Source of the DNA: Deltaproteobacteria bacterium
GTDB lineage: Bacteria; Desulfobacterota; Desulfomonilia; UBA1062
DNA length: 5,622 nucleotides
Reading direction: 5' to 3'
NCBI GenBank assembly: GCA_020053185.1
Contig: JAGVNP010000063.1
Location: 1 to 5,622 of the forward strand
Both the position numbers and the translations under genes were made by a program. Shown piece after piece: positions 4,727 through 5,622 of this stretch. The notes beneath the pieces were generated by a model. That model searched no databases and was not told the origin of the DNA. It saw only the letters and a list, made by a program, of their open reading frames with translations. Every line of letters begins with the position of its first letter. The stretch's first letter is position 1.

Positions 4727-5506
4727 TTACTCACCCCCTTCTTTCTTCTCGTGAACCTCATGAGGTCCTTTGATCAGATAATGTAAAGCAGCTCCACCTG
4801 CTACTGCGCCAATGCCTAAAAGAGTGAAGGGCTTGAGCAGATTTTTCCACAACAGCACCAGAAGCGGCATGCTTGGATGCGGATTGGTGTGTGACAGATC
4901 AGATGCCTTGATGTTGTTCGGAAATACGCAAACCACATGAGTTGGGTATTTCGGATTGTTAGGATAGACTGTTCCATTGATGGTCTCAGCTCGTTTGATT
5001 GCCTTTTCCATCATCTCATCTTTGTTTCCAAAGCTCAAACAACCGGTAGGGCAAGCCATAACGCAGGCAGGCGTTCTGCCATTCGTGATACGGCTATAGC
5101 AAAGCGTGCACTTGGCTATCTTATCAGCTGCCTTGGAATAGCGGGGAACATCAAATGGACAGCCAGCTGTGCATGCCTTACATCCGATACATAATTTTGG
5201 ATCATGTATGACAGCGCCTTCGTCGGTTTTTGCAAGAGCTCCTGTCGGACAGACTTTCACACATGCAGGGTGGTCACAGTGCATGCATGCATCATGGCGC
5301 ATAATCCATCTTAATTTGCCATCCTGTTCTATCTCGTCGTAACGGATCAGATTCCAGGTATCAAATGAAAGATCAGGCGGATTCTGATATGACCCTGTAA
5401 ATCCGGTTTTTTCAGCAGGAAGTTCGTTCCATTGTTTGCAAGCCACCTGGCATCCTCTGCAACCTGCACATCTTGATACATCCACTAGTTTTATATATTC
5501 AGCCAT
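4727..5506 (-). CDS. Formate dehydrogenase iron-sulfur beta subunit (FdnH type)
   Basis: This 259-residue subunit carries electrons from the catalytic alpha subunit to the cytochrome b. Sixteen cysteines form four [4Fe-4S] cluster sets: CAGCRGCQVAC (13-23), CMHCDHPACVKVC (74-86), CIGCKACTAGC (106-116), and the split set CTLC (133-136) with CVMAC (148-152). A C-terminal hydrophobic helix at about 214-245 (PLLVLLWKNLL onward) is the single membrane anchor known from FdnH. The final hydrophilic tail is charged. E. coli FdnH is longer (294 residues), but all cluster ligands are present. The start ATG has GGGGGT five bases upstream and lies three bases after the alpha stop, so alpha-beta-gamma are one operon. 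There is no export signal; the family is carried across the membrane with the Tat signal of alpha. Confidence 0.93.
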   Translation of the reverse strand: MAEYIKLVDVSRCAGCRGCQVACKQWNELPAEKTGFTGSYQNPPDLSFDTWNLIRYDEIEQDGKLRWIMRHDACMHCDHPACVKVCPTGALAKTDEGAVIHDPKLCIGCKACTAGCPFDVPRYSKAADKIAKCTLCYSRITNGRTPACVMACPTGCLSFGNKDEMMEKAIKRAETINGTVYPNNPKYPTHVVCVFPNNIKASDLSHTNPHPSMPLLVLLWKNLLKPFTLLGIGAVAGGAALHYLIKGPHEVHEKKEGGE

Positions 5507-5509
5507 GGC

Positions 5510-5622
5510 TTACCCCCTCTCCTTTTCTATGTTCACCAGGAATGCCTTATACTCAGGGATCATGGTGTTTGTGTCACCAATAAACGGGGTGAGGTCATTG
5601 GCAATGCTGCCTGTTACTCTTC
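5510..5622 (-). CDS. Formate dehydrogenase alpha (catalytic) subunit, C-terminal end (cut by window edge)
   Basis: Only the last 36 residues and the TAA stop (5510-5512) are in the window. The peptide TGSIANDLTPFIGDTNTM followed by IPEYKAFLVNIEK matches the C-terminus of FdnG-type formate dehydrogenases, part of the cofactor-binding domain that closes over the molybdopterin guanine dinucleotide. In the family this subunit oxidises formate to CO2 at a molybdenum or tungsten centre, on the outer face of the membrane in Tat-exported versions. The catalytic selenocysteine or cysteine, the Tat signal and the first cluster lie outside the window, so metal, selenium use and location are inferred. 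It is followed three bases later by the beta start. Confidence 0.85.
   Translation of the reverse strand, partial: RVTGSIANDLTPFIGDTNTMIPEYKAFLVNIEKERG

Noticed and set aside
1..5622. CRISPR array, tRNA, rRNA, transposase or integrase gene
   Set aside because: I saw no regularly spaced repeats, cloverleaf-like segment, rRNA sequence or recombinase motif on either strand. The absence of a recombinase weakens the mobile-element reading of the gamma-tail repeats.

Overview
The window looks like an energy-metabolism locus of an anaerobic bacterium. It carries a membrane-anchored, periplasm-facing formate dehydrogenase (FdnGHI type), the edge of a Tat-exported [NiFe] hydrogenase, and genes that mature the molybdenum (or tungsten) cofactor. 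A sulfate- or metal-reducing Desulfobacterota or Nitrospirota type lineage would fit, but that is inference from gene content. The FdhD and FmdE-like proteins have features I associate with archaeal or deep-branching anaerobe versions.

Layout, left to right. (1) 1-187, minus: N-terminus of a Tat-exported protein, most likely the [NiFe] hydrogenase small subunit, with a good ribosome binding site and a plausible sigma70-type promoter at 271-299. (2) 190-650, no confident gene: this promoter, a perfect 10-bp hairpin (364-394), the last codons of a second copy of the formate dehydrogenase gamma gene (407-439), and a short open frame running into the next gene. (3) 650-2820, plus: an FmdE-family zinc-ribbon protein, FdhD and MobA, a set for maturing the cofactor of formate dehydrogenase. 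(4) 2879-5622, minus: formate dehydrogenase alpha (C-terminal end only), beta (four [4Fe-4S] clusters), gamma (cytochrome b), then an exported thioredoxin-like protein and an exported peroxiredoxin, all tightly packed as one operon.

How the parts fit. The alpha subunit would oxidise formate outside the membrane, beta would pass electrons through its iron-sulfur clusters, and gamma would hand them to quinone through two b hemes. MobA builds the guanine dinucleotide form of the cofactor and FdhD sulfurates and inserts it. The FmdE-like protein is an unassigned partner. The thioredoxin/peroxiredoxin pair suggests protection or redox upkeep of the exported enzyme.

The most interesting signals are: (a) degenerate direct repeats derived at least partly from the 3' end of the gamma gene, at three places (404-498, 2833-2896, 4102-4138), which split the non-structural genes into two blocks and suggest insertion of cargo into the end of an older fdh operon; (b) an FdhD without the usual CxxC sulfur-transfer cysteines, next to an FmdE homologue without its usual cysteine; and (c) the exported peroxiredoxin/thioredoxin pair built into a formate dehydrogenase operon. 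All comparisons were made by eye.
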